Shown: positions 1 to 8,736 of the stretch, piece by piece
Layout: every line of letters starts with the position of its first letter
Numbering within the stretch: position 1 is the first letter of the stretch
DNA from: CAYSWH01 sp964434775
Lineage (GTDB): Bacteria; Patescibacteriota; JACMRA01
Direction: 5' to 3'
DNA length: 64,000 bases
Assembly: GCA_964434775.1 (NCBI GenBank)
Contig: CAYSWH010000003.1
Coordinates: forward strand, 11,536-75,535
The notes under the pieces: generated by a model
Told to the model about the DNA's origin: nothing
Database searches by the model: none
Seen by the model: only the letters and a program-made list of their open reading frames with translations
Program-made: the position numbers and the translations under genes

Positions 1-494
1 GGAAAACTGCCGTAACCGGACTTCCGGATGGCGGTGAAAAACTCTTAGAGGCTGTTGATAGTGAGGATGATTTCAATCAATTAGTTGAAGCTCACAACTT
101 AGCAGAACAGGGAAACTATGAAGAAGCTAGGGAAATCAGAGAAAACCTTGGTTTGGATAAAGGTTTTGGCCCAAAAAAGGATAAGGGTGACAGGCTTTCC
201 AGGGAACAAGTGGAAGCTGTAAGGCAAGCTATGGAGAGCGGAGATTATCAAGCTTGGGTATCAGCAGTCCAAAATACTCCAAACGGTGGTGAACGTATTC
301 TTGGGGTGATTGACTCTGAAGAAGATTTTAATAGGCTAGCTGAAAGTCATCAGAAGATGCAAGAAGGTGATATTGAAGGTGCCAGAGAAATTAAAGAAGA
401 GCTAGGTTTACCGGAAAAAAGAAAAGGTCCTGGGGATAAAAAGGGAGGTGAGCAGAGAGGTTCACAGTATCAAGAAAAAGAAAATGAAGAATAA
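1..494 (+). CDS. Partial protein with tandem ~55-residue helical repeats
   Basis: The reading frame is open from base 3 and runs off the left edge, so this is a C-terminal fragment of about 163 residues; the first internal ATG at 153 is not the true start. It contains two copies of one repeat: a TPDGGE/TPNGGE-like turn, an acidic DSE(D/E)DFN(Q/R)L helix, then a helix ending EAREI(R/K)E(N/E)LGL. The first copy lies near bases 12-158 and the second near 276-410, separated by a Lys/Asp-rich linker. The tail is highly charged (KGGEQRGSQYQEKENEE). No signal peptide or membrane segment is visible in this part. I do not recognise the family. A strong hairpin terminator follows 30 bases after the stop. 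Confidence 0.7.
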   Translation, partial: KTAVTGLPDGGEKLLEAVDSEDDFNQLVEAHNLAEQGNYEEAREIRENLGLDKGFGPKKDKGDRLSREQVEAVRQAMESGDYQAWVSAVQNTPNGGERILGVIDSEEDFNRLAESHQKMQEGDIEGAREIKEELGLPEKRKGPGDKKGGEQRGSQYQEKENEE

Positions 495-524
495 TTACTC
501 AGTTCAAGCAAAACAGATACTTTG

Positions 525-552
525 GCCCGGGTTAATGCCCGGGTTTTTGTTT
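525..552 (+). terminator. Rho-independent terminator
   Basis: A perfect 6-bp stem CCCGGG / CCCGGG with loop TTAATG is followed by TTTTTGTTTATTT. It ends the repeat-protein gene upstream and insulates the following der-like gene. Confidence 0.85.
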
Positions 553-691
553 ATTTGACCGAAATGAATAAGTTACGGATAACTTAAGCACTAAATTAAA
601 TTTAGAAAGGAAGTTGAAAAAAATAATCTTAAGATCTTGGAATTTTTTGATGTAGCTAACCTTCAAAGAGTTTTAGCAAATTGGAAATAGT

Positions 692-2881
692 ATGAAATAT
701 CCGAATTTTGACCCTCAAAGAAACACTTACCACTCAAATAAAACTCCTCTCGTAGCTTTGATTGGTCTGCCGAATTCAGGTAAAAGTACTTTACTTAATC
801 GTATTACCGGTACCAAGAAGGCGATTGTGGCTAAAGAAGCTCATACAACCAGGGATTTGAATTTCGGTGAGGATGTCTGGGATGATATGTACGTTCGATA
901 CGTGGATACCGGAGGGTTGGTGCCTTCTCCGGAGGATAAAGTCCAACGGCAAATCCAGATCAAGAGTTGGTCGGCTATCAGTGAAGCAGATTTATTGGTT
1001 TGGGTTATTGATCGGAAACAAGATCCGGAAACTATCAGCGAAGAAATTGTACAAAGAATTTGGAAATTGAACAAGCCGTACATTATTGCTTTAAATAAGG
1101 TGGATGATCCTAAGCACGAAAAAGATATTTCCGAGTATGTGCGTTTGGGCGGTCAAGGATTTGTCAATGTAAGTGCTACTTCGTGTTACGGTTTGAATGA
1201 ATTTTTGGATATGGTGGTCTTTGAGTTGGAAAAAAACGGATTTGAAAAGATTGATTACTCCAATATTTCTTTATCCGAATCAAAAGAAAAAAAGAAAAAG
1301 AGCAAGGCCAAGGAAGTAAAAAAAAGCAAAACCGGAGATTTTTTTATAGTGAGGGATAGTACTGAAGAAGGTCCGGGACTCTACGAATCGATTAGTTCGG
1401 AAGAAGCTTTTGAGGAGAGTAGGGAAGTTATAAATCCGCTAAAAAACATAATTTTTGATTTGGAAGGGGTAGTTTTTGAAGACAGAGTCAAACAGATGGT
1501 CGAATTTTTGATCAATTCAGATAACTCTCTAACGGAAGCAAGGATATTAAAAATTTTTAAGAAAAATAGAAAGCGAGGTTTAAGTGCTCGTAAGGATTTA
1601 GAGTTCTGGGAGAATGCTTTGGAAGAACTAAAATTGGATTATTCCGCTGAGGAGCTTATGGAAAAATACTTGGGACTATCAAAGGCAAATCAGCAAGTGG
1701 AAGAGTTTATTAAACAGAGATCAGAAGAGGAATATAAGCTTTTTTATTTATCCAACGGCGGCAAAAAAGAGGCTCTTCCTAGAGCTAATCACTATATAAT
1801 GGAATATTTTGAAGACGGGATTTATAGTTTTCAGGTAGGTGCAAATAAACCGGATCCCAAGATTTTCAGGGAACTTTTGGAGAGCTATGATCTAAATCCT
1901 GATGAAACATTATTTATCGATGATAAAGATAAAAATGCCGAAGCAGCTCGAAACTTAGGAATGTGGGGATTGGTTTACGAAGATGAAAAAACTAACATTC
2001 AAGAGGGTTTTGAGAGGGTTATTTACGGAGAAATTCAAAAAATTCCGGAAACACCCAAGATTTTGTTGCTTGGAAAGCCTAATGTCGGTAAAAGCTCCCT
2101 TTTTAATGCTCTTTGTAAAAAGGATCTGCAAATTGTAACTGATCTCCCGGGTACTACTTTGAGTGTGAATGACTACTTGCTGGAAAGAACTTACGAAGAC
2201 AAATATTTCAACAAACACCAAAAAAAATACGTCTTGTTAGATACTGCCGGAATTAGAAAATCAGGCCAGAGAACATATGGCGTAGAAACTTTTGCCACTT
2301 ATCGAACGATTCAAGCAGCTCACCAGGCTGACATTATTTGCTTTTTGGTGGATGCCTCTCAGCCGATTACCCATCAGGATCAAGTGGTGGCCGGGATTTG
2401 CCGGGAGGCTAATAAAGGGTTGGTGATTGTAGCAAACAAGGCAGACTTGGTAGATGAAGAGCAACGAAAAAGGTTCGTAAAAGATTTCCGTTTCCGTTTC
2501 CAATTTCTCAAAATTCACAAATTTATCTGGGTGTCCGCTACGGAAGATAAAGATTTTACCGAATTATGGCAGGCAATTAACGAAGCAAAATCAGGACGAG
2601 AAAAAACGATTCCCAGAGAAGAGGTACGAAAACTCTTTAACTACCTAATGAAAAAGAAACCACCAAATAAATTACACAACAAAAAAAGGCCGGTTATCTA
2701 CGATCTTATTTACGCCAAATCCGCCCCTCCCACTTTTGAACTGCTAGTCAAAGATAAAAGCACTATCCATTGGTCCTATCAGAGATTTTTAGAAAACATT
2801 ATTCGTAATCAATTTAATCTGCACGGCAGTGGAATGAAAATACTTTTGAAGGAGGTAGATAGAAAGAAAGTCGTAGGTTAA
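692..2881 (+). CDS. der: Der/EngA double GTPase with inserted HAD phosphatase domain
   Basis: The ends match Der (EngA), the essential two-GTPase ribosome-assembly factor. G domain 1 shows GLPNSGKST (residues 25-33), DTGG (72-75), NKVD (135-138) and SAT (161-163). G domain 2 shows GKPNVGKSS (461-469), DTAG (507-510), NKAD (572-575) and SATE (595-598), followed by the C-terminal KH-like domain (about 625-725). Normal Der has a short acidic linker between the G domains; here residues ~190-450 hold a Lys-rich linker and a complete HAD subfamily IA-like domain: motif I FDLEGVVF (D256, with Glu at the usual second Asp), motif II Ser354 in YLSNGG, motif III Lys386 in NKPDPK, motif IV IDDKDKN (D410/D411). 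Total 729 residues against roughly 430-490 for ordinary Der. No Shine-Dalgarno precedes the ATG. GTPase identity is firm; the HAD substrate is unknown. Confidence 0.93.
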   Translation: MKYPNFDPQRNTYHSNKTPLVALIGLPNSGKSTLLNRITGTKKAIVAKEAHTTRDLNFGEDVWDDMYVRYVDTGGLVPSPEDKVQRQIQIKSWSAISEADLLVWVIDRKQDPETISEEIVQRIWKLNKPYIIALNKVDDPKHEKDISEYVRLGGQGFVNVSATSCYGLNEFLDMVVFELEKNGFEKIDYSNISLSESKEKKKKSKAKEVKKSKTGDFFIVRDSTEEGPGLYESISSEEAFEESREVINPLKNIIFDLEGVVFEDRVKQMVEFLINSDNSLTEARILKIFKKNRKRGLSARKDLEFWENALEELKLDYSAEELMEKYLGLSKANQQVEEFIKQRSEEEYKLFYLSNGGKKEALPRANHYIMEYFEDGIYSFQVGANKPDPKIFRELLESYDLNPDETLFIDDKDKNAEAARNLGMWGLVYEDEKTNIQEGFERVIYGEIQKIPETPKILLLGKPNVGKSSLFNALCKKDLQIVTDLPGTTLSVNDYLLERTYEDKYFNKHQKKYVLLDTAGIRKSGQRTYGVETFATYRTIQAAHQADIICFLVDASQPITHQDQVVAGICREANKGLVIVANKADLVDEEQRKRFVKDFRFRFQFLKIHKFIWVSATEDKDFTELWQAINEAKSGREKTIPREEVRKLFNYLMKKKPPNKLHNKKRPVIYDLIYAKSAPPTFELLVKDKSTIHWSYQRFLENIIRNQFNLHGSGMKILLKEVDRKKVVG

Positions 2882-2953
2882 ACCGAGATGCATTATTTTT
2901 CCTTATTTGAACCCTTCTTTTTCTTTCTGAAAGGGATAAACTTAATAGCAATC

Positions 2954-3526
2954 TCACTTCTTTTTGCCTCTACCTTTGAATTTATTATCGTGTCTAGGAA
3001 GTAGATTAAAAATCCTTTCGGCCAGCCAGCCAGGAAATCCGGGTGCTTTGATTATTAGCTTGAGTCCTTTGGCCCATTTCGGTACTTTACCTTTATTATC
3101 TGTAGCCATTCTGTCTAAAGCCCTTGAAGCTGAGTCCGTAAGATTTTTAGCAATTATTGTAGTATAGGCGAGGTCATCTCCTATACCAAGCAAAGGAATT
3201 ATATCTGGTAAAATATCGGCAGGAGAAAAAACCAAAAGAGCTAAAATCGCGGTCTTAAACCAGACTTGTTCGTCAGACAGATGCTCATTTGGGGTAACTA
3301 CTAAAAAATGTAAATACCGGGGGTCAAGATTTCTTATCATAGAAGCAAAGCTAAAAGAGCTTTCCGGTTTTGCCATTTCTTCTTCAGCTAATTTGCTGGG
3401 ATCAACTTCAGGGGCTAGTGCGTCTATTTGAGGTAGCCCTAATTCATCCAATCTTTCTGCTGCAGGAGGTGTTTCGGGATCTTCTCTTTCATTTTGTCTG
3501 GTTGTTTTTTCCATGTTCATAAGCAA
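2954..3526 (-). CDS. DUF1232 (YkvA-like) membrane-associated protein
   Basis: 190 residues. The central hydrophobic block has the DUF1232 signature, seen as SPADILPDIIPLLGIGDD followed by an Ala/Ile-rich helix; the family normally reads PxDLIPD..P..G..DD. The N-terminal ~70 residues are charged and Pro-rich, and the C-terminus is strongly basic (KGRGKKK). It is the last gene of a minus-strand run with the frameshifted paralogue at 3536-4081 only 9 bases upstream and a hypothetical gene beyond. ATGs at codons 1, 3 and 5 are all possible starts. DUF1232 proteins are small membrane proteins without an agreed function. Confidence 0.75.
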   Translation of the reverse strand: MLMNMEKTTRQNEREDPETPPAAERLDELGLPQIDALAPEVDPSKLAEEEMAKPESSFSFASMIRNLDPRYLHFLVVTPNEHLSDEQVWFKTAILALLVFSPADILPDIIPLLGIGDDLAYTTIIAKNLTDSASRALDRMATDNKGKVPKWAKGLKLIIKAPGFPGWLAERIFNLLPRHDNKFKGRGKKK

Positions 3527-3535
3527 AATAAGTTT

Positions 3536-4081
3536 TTAAGCGGCAAGAGCAGTATCACCTTGAACAGACTCTCCTCGTTTTTTTACCGCTCCTTTTCCGA
3601 CTGCCAGTCTTGTCAGCCAATCAGGCAATCCTGTATCTTCAGCTCCTTTTCTAACTATTATATGGGCCACAACTTTTCTTAGTTCGTTGGCAACCAAAAC
3701 ATCATCAGCAAGACCAAGTGGTCCTAAGACTATCTCCGGGGCTATAAGTCTACAGGGCTAATAAGTATATGCCGCCAAAATTACTGCTTTTGTATAAAGG
3801 GCTTCCGTAGATAATCTACGATTATTTAAAGGGTTTCTAGTTAACTCCCAAAGAACTCCGGGTGTCCTCTGAATGAATTCTTTAATTTGAGTGATAACTG
3901 TGTTGTCGAAGGAACCGCCCATCACTTGTGTTTCATCTCTAGTTAGAGAATCCGGAGTCACTGTAGAATTAAGAGCTTCGATTCCAGGATCAGGTATTTC
4001 TTTTAACAATCTTAGAGCCTCGGCCTGATGTAGTTCATTTTTTTCATGAGTGGAAGGAGGTGTTTCAGCTGTGTAAGTCAT
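3536..4081 (-). pseudogene. DUF1232 paralogue, frameshifted twice in its signature
   Basis: The N-terminal 107 residues (from the ATG at 4081) stop at 3758, but the rest of a DUF1232 protein continues in other frames. A short piece reading ISPVDL in one frame is followed by PEIVLGPLGLADDVLVANEL in another, and that frame runs to a stop at 3536. Restoring the frame needs two shifts within about 20 bases around 3745-3772, exactly across the family's PxDL signature. The rebuilt protein resembles the downstream gene in order (Pro/Glu-rich N-terminus, hydrophobic DUF1232 core, charged tail) and in the phrase GLPDWLTRL versus GFPGWLAERI. It is either a decayed tandem duplicate or carries sequence errors. 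Confidence 0.7.
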
Positions 4082-4085
4082 AATA

Positions 4086-4529
4086 TTAGTTTTTTAGGTC
4101 TTCTGTAAGCTTAAAATGTTCAAGAAAGTAACCGTAATTGAGGATAGCTCCCTCACAAAAGTCCAAGCTAAAGGTTTGATTAGCCTTCATTTCTTCGGTT
4201 ATTAGAGTAATCAAAACAGAAGAGTCCTTGGTTTGCTTAATTTTTACGACAAATTCTGAAGAGTAATTCTTTTTCTCATCCAGGCAGTATTTGAGGGTTA
4301 GCCAGAGAAATTTTTCGTACAATTTCCATTTAAAATCCAGAGCTTCATATTGATCACGATTGCTTGGATCCAATTCAATCAATCTATTGAGGATGAGTCT
4401 GCTAAACAAATTAATTAAGCCGTATTTGTGATCTTTTTCGATTTGACCGAGGAATTCCTGAAGGGCTACTTGGGCTTTTTCTATGTCCAGATTGGACGGG
4501 GTGGTTGAATTTGAAGTCACTTGGTTCAT
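4086..4529 (-). CDS. Hypothetical protein, 147 aa
   Basis: I do not recognise this protein. It is mostly helical, rich in Leu, Lys and aromatic residues, with no clear membrane segment or signal peptide. It ends 4 bases before the ATG of the frameshifted DUF1232 gene, so the three minus-strand genes at 2954-4529 look like one transcription unit. No family motif is visible. Confidence 0.6.
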   Translation of the reverse strand: MNQVTSNSTTPSNLDIEKAQVALQEFLGQIEKDHKYGLINLFSRLILNRLIELDPSNRDQYEALDFKWKLYEKFLWLTLKYCLDEKKNYSSEFVVKIKQTKDSSVLITLITEEMKANQTFSLDFCEGAILNYGYFLEHFKLTEDLKN

Positions 4530-4705
4530 AAAATTTTATTATTTCATTAAATATGAGTCAATATTGATTATGTCTTATTTTTCTTAAAAAATCAAATCAG
4601 TCAATCATCAGCCGGAAATTTGATAGTTGACAAATTTATTATTGAAGAAGCATAATGCTTTAACTAGCTTAAATAATAAGCAAATAAAAATTAAATCTTA
4701 AATAT

Positions 4706-5395
4706 ATGACGGCAATTATCTCAGCTTCAGAAGTCAGCAGGATATTTGGAACCAAACAAAATCCGATTACTGCCGTAGATGAGGTTAACCTGGAAATCGA
4801 AAAAGGTAGTTTCACAGTTGTTCTCGGAAAAAGCGGTAGCGGAAAATCCACTCTCCTTAATCTGCTCAGTGGTTTGGACAAGGCTACCCGAGGTCAATTG
4901 ATCGTTGACGGAAACGACTTGGGAAAAAGTAGTAGTAGTGCTCTAGCCAAGTATCGTTCAGGGATCGGTATAATCTTTCAATTTTACAACTTACTTCCCA
5001 ATCTAAACGCTGTAGAAAATGTGATGATGGGAGCCTGGGCCGGCGGACAAGAAGTAAAAGAAGAAAAAGCTCTGGATATTATGAAAAAATTTGGAGTGGA
5101 GCATAGAGCAAAAGCCGATGTAAAGACTCTTTCGGGAGGGGAAAAGCAGAGAGTGGCTATTTGTAGGAGTTTAGTAGGCGATCCGGAAATTCTTTTTTGT
5201 GACGAACCTACCGGAGCTTTGGATACCGCCAACGAAAAACAAGTAATGCAAATTATTCAAGAAATCCACCAAACCGGGGTAACAATTTTTATGGTTACTC
5301 ATAGTCCCGATTTTGCCGATTATGCTGATAAAGTGGTATATATGACCGACGGAAAGATAGAAAAAGTAGAAGAAAAACAAAAACAAGTTGCTTAG
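4706..5395 (+). CDS. ABC transporter ATP-binding protein, MacB/LolD type
   Basis: 229 residues with every ABC motif: Walker A GKSGSGKST (41-49), Q-loop Gln92 in FQFYNLLP, signature LSGGE (142-146), Walker B ILFCDEPTGALD (162 on) and the switch His in MVTHS. The GKSGSGKSTLLNLLSGLD phrase and the DEPTGALD continuation are typical of the MacB/LolD/FtsE group, which powers mechanotransmission-type permeases rather than bulk transport. The gene lies 31 bases upstream of its cognate FtsX-fold permease, so the two form one exporter. There is no Shine-Dalgarno; the start is preceded by AAATAT. Confidence 0.93.
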   Translation: MTAIISASEVSRIFGTKQNPITAVDEVNLEIEKGSFTVVLGKSGSGKSTLLNLLSGLDKATRGQLIVDGNDLGKSSSSALAKYRSGIGIIFQFYNLLPNLNAVENVMMGAWAGGQEVKEEKALDIMKKFGVEHRAKADVKTLSGGEKQRVAICRSLVGDPEILFCDEPTGALDTANEKQVMQIIQEIHQTGVTIFMVTHSPDFADYADKVVYMTDGKIEKVEEKQKQVA

Positions 5396-5426
5396 AAAAG
5401 CTTAGTTAATTGAAATAATATAAATT

Positions 5427-6965
5427 ATGAACTACAAATCTTATAAAATAATTTTAGGAAGACAGTTTAAAGAAAAATGGGGGAGAATTCTTTTAGCCTC
5501 CGGAGGAATCATGGTAGGCGTCTGGGCCATAACGCTTACTTCCAGTCTTTCTTTGGGTCTGTCAGATACTATTGTTACGGCTATCAACAGTCAAAGCTTT
5601 GCCAAGCAAATCACCTTGACTAAGACCGAGGGTAACCAAACCAATTTATTTGACATTAGTGACGCTCCCCAATTTGTACCTATAGGTTTTGAGGAATTAA
5701 AAGAGGTAGAGGAATCCAATCCGAATATTCAGGCAGTAGGAATCAATAATATAATTGGCTTTTATGTTCATACTGATCAGGCTAATGAAAATACATCCTG
5801 TGTAGATTGGTCCAGGCAATTGCAACCGAACCCTGCTCAGGAATCTCCAAATCAAGAACCTCAAGGAGTAAATATTGAAACTCAACCGGAGCCGGGGAAT
5901 ACTCCTCAACCTCAATCACCGGATGAGATAGAGGACAACGTTAACAAATTGCAAGAAGAGTGTAATCAATCAACGGCCATGACAAACTCTTTTCCTCTTT
6001 TTTATGAATCCAATCGTACTAGATGGGTAGGGCCTGCGGAAAAGCCCGGCAGAGAAGAGATTGTGGTCTGTTATGAATGCGGTTCGGAAAATTTGGGCGA
6101 AAAATTGGGTTATGACAATCCCGAAGATCTAGTGGGTCAAGAAATTACAATTGAATTTTCCAGAGCCCCTGATCTGTTTCCCAAAGACAAGCCGATTGAT
6201 GTGACAAATCTTGAAAGGCAGAATGCCGCGATTACGGAAAGCGAGCCGATCAAATTTACGGTAGCGGCGGTTGTAGATGATAGAGACACCGGAGTATTTG
6301 GTCTGCCGTCGTATTATTTTGATGAGTACTACTACAAAGAAGCCTTTAGTCTGGCTAATCCGGATGTAAGCGTGGATGATTACGGATCGGCCGAAAATGA
6401 TGTTTTTGTGGATAGTTATGATAATCTTAATTCGGTTATGGACCAATTAAGAGACGAAGGATACTTGGTTTTTTCCTTGGCTCAAACTATTATCAGCGGA
6501 GTAGAAACAGCCTTTTTGGGCTTGACCGTTATTTTGGGACTCTTTGGACTTATTGCTTTGGTAGCTTCACTGTTTGGAATAGTTAACGTAATGACAATTT
6601 CAGTCTTGGAAAGAAAAAAAGAAATAGGTATCCTCAAATCATTAGGAGCCAAGGACCAAGATATCTTTAATATATTCTTTATTGAGAGCACCTTGCTTGG
6701 AATTTTGGGGTGGTTGATGGGTACTCTTTTGGCCGGAGGTATGGGTCTTGGAATAGGACTCTTGAGTCAGTATTTGATAGAATCCAATGAGCAATGGAGA
6801 GATAATTTACAGGCCCTGAATATTGAGCAGTTTACACCTGCCTTTCCTTGGTGGATTTTGCTGGGAACCTTTGTTTTGGCGGTGTCCTTTACCGCTGTGT
6901 CCGGCTTGATTCCGGCAATTAGAGCCAGTAAGCAAAATCCGGTAGAAGTTCTGCGGAGTGAGTAA
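5427..6965 (+). CDS. MacB-like ABC transporter permease (FtsX family)
   Basis: 512 residues in the MacB arrangement: N-terminal membrane helix (about 20-45), a large extracytoplasmic domain (about 50-350), then three C-terminal membrane helices (about 355-390, 415-445, 470-500). The motif around LERKKEIGILKSLGA (about 394-408) is the coupling-helix phrase of FtsX-fold permeases, and the end NPVEVLRSE matches the usual NPVEALRxE. The extracytoplasmic domain contains a Pro/Gln-rich stretch (about 130-165) and several cysteines, including CYECG (about 217-221), which could form disulfides outside the cell. Partner of the ATPase just upstream; substrate unknown (peptide or lipoprotein export is usual for such pairs). 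Confidence 0.9.
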   Translation: MNYKSYKIILGRQFKEKWGRILLASGGIMVGVWAITLTSSLSLGLSDTIVTAINSQSFAKQITLTKTEGNQTNLFDISDAPQFVPIGFEELKEVEESNPNIQAVGINNIIGFYVHTDQANENTSCVDWSRQLQPNPAQESPNQEPQGVNIETQPEPGNTPQPQSPDEIEDNVNKLQEECNQSTAMTNSFPLFYESNRTRWVGPAEKPGREEIVVCYECGSENLGEKLGYDNPEDLVGQEITIEFSRAPDLFPKDKPIDVTNLERQNAAITESEPIKFTVAAVVDDRDTGVFGLPSYYFDEYYYKEAFSLANPDVSVDDYGSAENDVFVDSYDNLNSVMDQLRDEGYLVFSLAQTIISGVETAFLGLTVILGLFGLIALVASLFGIVNVMTISVLERKKEIGILKSLGAKDQDIFNIFFIESTLLGILGWLMGTLLAGGMGLGIGLLSQYLIESNEQWRDNLQALNIEQFTPAFPWWILLGTFVLAVSFTAVSGLIPAIRASKQNPVEVLRSE

Positions 6966-7090
6966 GGTACTTCCTTTTGTACATTAGATATCTCGGTAAA
7001 TTAAATCAAGTTACTCAAAAAAATCCAAGACAGGGTTTAGAAAAGAGTAAAGTCTCGATTTAAGCAAAATAGGCAGAATGTTGAGGTCGT

Positions 7091-7272
7091 TATTGTCGAT
7101 CCGAATATAACCTACAACACTTGTCATACTGTCACGGCGAACTTGTTTCGGCATCTCTATATGATGAGGAGATCCTGGAGTAACAATGAAAAGACCCTGA
7201 AACGAGTTCAGGGTGACGGTCTCCCTCCGAGTGAAATTTGGAAATGTCTAGGTTTAATTTGGTTTGACTATA
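7091..7272 (+). repeat. Dispersed MITE-like repeat, copy A (diverged)
   Basis: Starts TATTGTCGATCCGAATATAACC and ends GTTTGACTATA. It contains the family blocks GCGAACTTGTTTCGGCATCTC, an AGATCCTG block and AAATTTGGAAATGTCTAGG. It is the most diverged of the seven copies: its internal hairpin is replaced by an ACCCTGAA/TTCAGGGT version. It lies on the 3' side of the GC-rich secreted-protein gene, opposite to copy B. Confidence 0.8.
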
Positions 7273-7491
7273 CTTGCCAATCAAGGAAAATTAAATAAGA
7301 AAAGAGAAAAAGTTATTAAACCAACCTTCTTAAACATTAAAAATAATAAAATAGCCTAGACATTCAACACTAACGAACATCAAGGTACAAGCCTTAGGCT
7401 AAAAAAATCTTAAGCAAGGGCAGGGACGACGAGTAAGACGAATCTTGATGTCTCATCCCCACCACTTGCCCGGTTCCGGTTAGCAGTCGTT

Positions 7492-8462
7492 TTAGCGGGT
7501 AATTAGCGGTAAGTATACCACCTCGGTGGGCGGCGGCGGATCATCGTCGGTGGGCAGAGGTCCGTACCGGACGATTTCGTTTCCTACATTGCAAACGACC
7601 GTGCCATTTGAGAATTCACCTGAAAAATTCCCGCAGGGGCCTAACAGACTAAGGTTGTCCAAGGTCCCGCTCCAGGCCTGGGGGCCCATGGGACCATCGG
7701 TGAGTACCAGGTACTTCCCATCCCCACCGGCCTCGAAGACGTCTACGAAATACGCCCCCCTTTGGGGAGTATCCCGCATGACGACGCTGCCATTCCCACC
7801 ATCCTTTAAGATAGTTGAGTACGGAAACAACTTGTCCACAAACATTATGGAGCCGTCGTTCTGGGGGCTTTTGGCGTGGGTCGGCACTACCGGTCGATTG
7901 GCTTCTCCCCTCATTGTCTCGAGGGGGATTCCGGCGATTGCACCTGGTGTGGTCGGTGTCCGCAAGATGACATCCAGGCTGCTGAAGAACAGGAAGCCAT
8001 TGAGAAGGACGGGTTTATTTCCAGCAAATATATGCTGGCCACCATCGGTCGTCAGCAGGTGGACGCTTCCCCGTGTTTCAAAGGCGACCGTCCCCTCCGA
8101 AGCAACAAGATCCATGGGTCGATCCACCCCTTCGACGATGGTCGTCGTTGTATTCTCGGTAAGACGTTGCAGGGACCATGAGCCATCCCCCCCTGCAGGA
8201 AGAAGAGAATGGAGGTTGGACTCTCCCATATTGGGTGGGCGGTCGGGCCATCATGGATTTTTTCCAGGTCGCCGTCGCCGTAGACGTACAGGGCTGATTC
8301 CTCAACGAACACGATCTGGCCTTCCGTGTTCACATCGGGGCTGTGTCCTTCGGCGATCCGGACGGGAGCTGTTTGGGCCTGGGCCTGGCCCTGGGTCGCT
8401 CCGACTCCGACTAAACCTACTAACATAAGCAGCAGGGTGAGTGGTGTGAGTGCGTAACGCAT
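7492..8462 (-). pseudogene. GC-rich secreted beta-propeller-like protein, frameshifted at a G7 tract
   Basis: Reading from 8462, a signal peptide (MRYAL.. hydrophobic Leu/Val core .. AQAQ) leads into phrases such as GHSPDVNTEGQIVFVEE and LYVYGDGDLEKI, which resemble TolB/PD40 propeller blades. The frame breaks at the seven-C tract at 8187-8193 (G7 on the coding strand); one base change restores LLPAGGDGSWSLQRLTEN and about 240 more residues ending PPPPTEVVYLPLITR at 7492. The YLPL near the C-terminus is a sorting-like ending I associate with Chloroflexota secreted proteins (from memory). Base composition is clearly GC-richer than all neighbours, and codons end in G/C, which suggests horizontal transfer. 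It has a GAAAGGTG Shine-Dalgarno, rare in this window. Confidence 0.7.
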
Positions 8463-8465
8463 TTT

Positions 8466-8485
8466 TACACCTTTCGTGTATTATA
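8466..8485 (-). promoter_or_regulatory. -10 box and Shine-Dalgarno of the GC-rich gene
   Basis: On the minus strand TATAAT (8480-8485) is followed by CACGAAAGGTG and then the ATG at 8462. AAGGTG sits at SD distance from the start. No good -35 is seen; the expected position falls in the GCCGG hairpin at 8498-8511. Confidence 0.45.
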
Positions 8486-8495
8486 CAAACAATAG

Positions 8496-8577
8496 AACCG
8501 GCTCGTGCCGGGTTTTCCCGGGGGTTTGCTCCGACTTGAGGTCTCCTACCTCTCAAGTCAGTGTTACCCGGGGAAAG
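8496..8577 (-). promoter_or_regulatory. Structured GC-rich leader upstream of the secreted-protein gene
   Basis: Two nested or adjacent hairpins are visible: CCGGC TCGT GCCGG (8498-8511), and GACTTGAG / CTCAAGTC around a TCTCCTACCT-type loop (about 8532-8557). The latter is enclosed by TTTCCC-GGG / CCC-GGGAAA flanks, giving a three-tier structure. It shares the GC-rich composition of the gene it precedes. It could be an RNA leader, a terminator of the preceding plus-strand region, or a cruciform; I match it to no riboswitch class. Confidence 0.4.
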
Positions 8578-8736
8578 GTTTGTTTTGAAAGTTGTTTGGG
8601 TTCGTTGTGTTGTTGCTGTTGCGATTTGTTCTAATTTTGATCTTGTGGGTTTGTTTATAAAACAAATTGACGACTAAGTCCGTGTGTAGGTGTGTATTAA
8701 GTGCAACTATGATTGTTTGTTTTTTGCGTTTTGGTT

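Noticed and set aside
7526..8428. Plus-strand 300-codon frame across the GC-rich gene
   Set aside because: It is Arg/Ser/Pro-rich without domain pattern, and lies antisense to a frame with signal peptide and propeller-like phrases. High GC removes stop codons on both strands.
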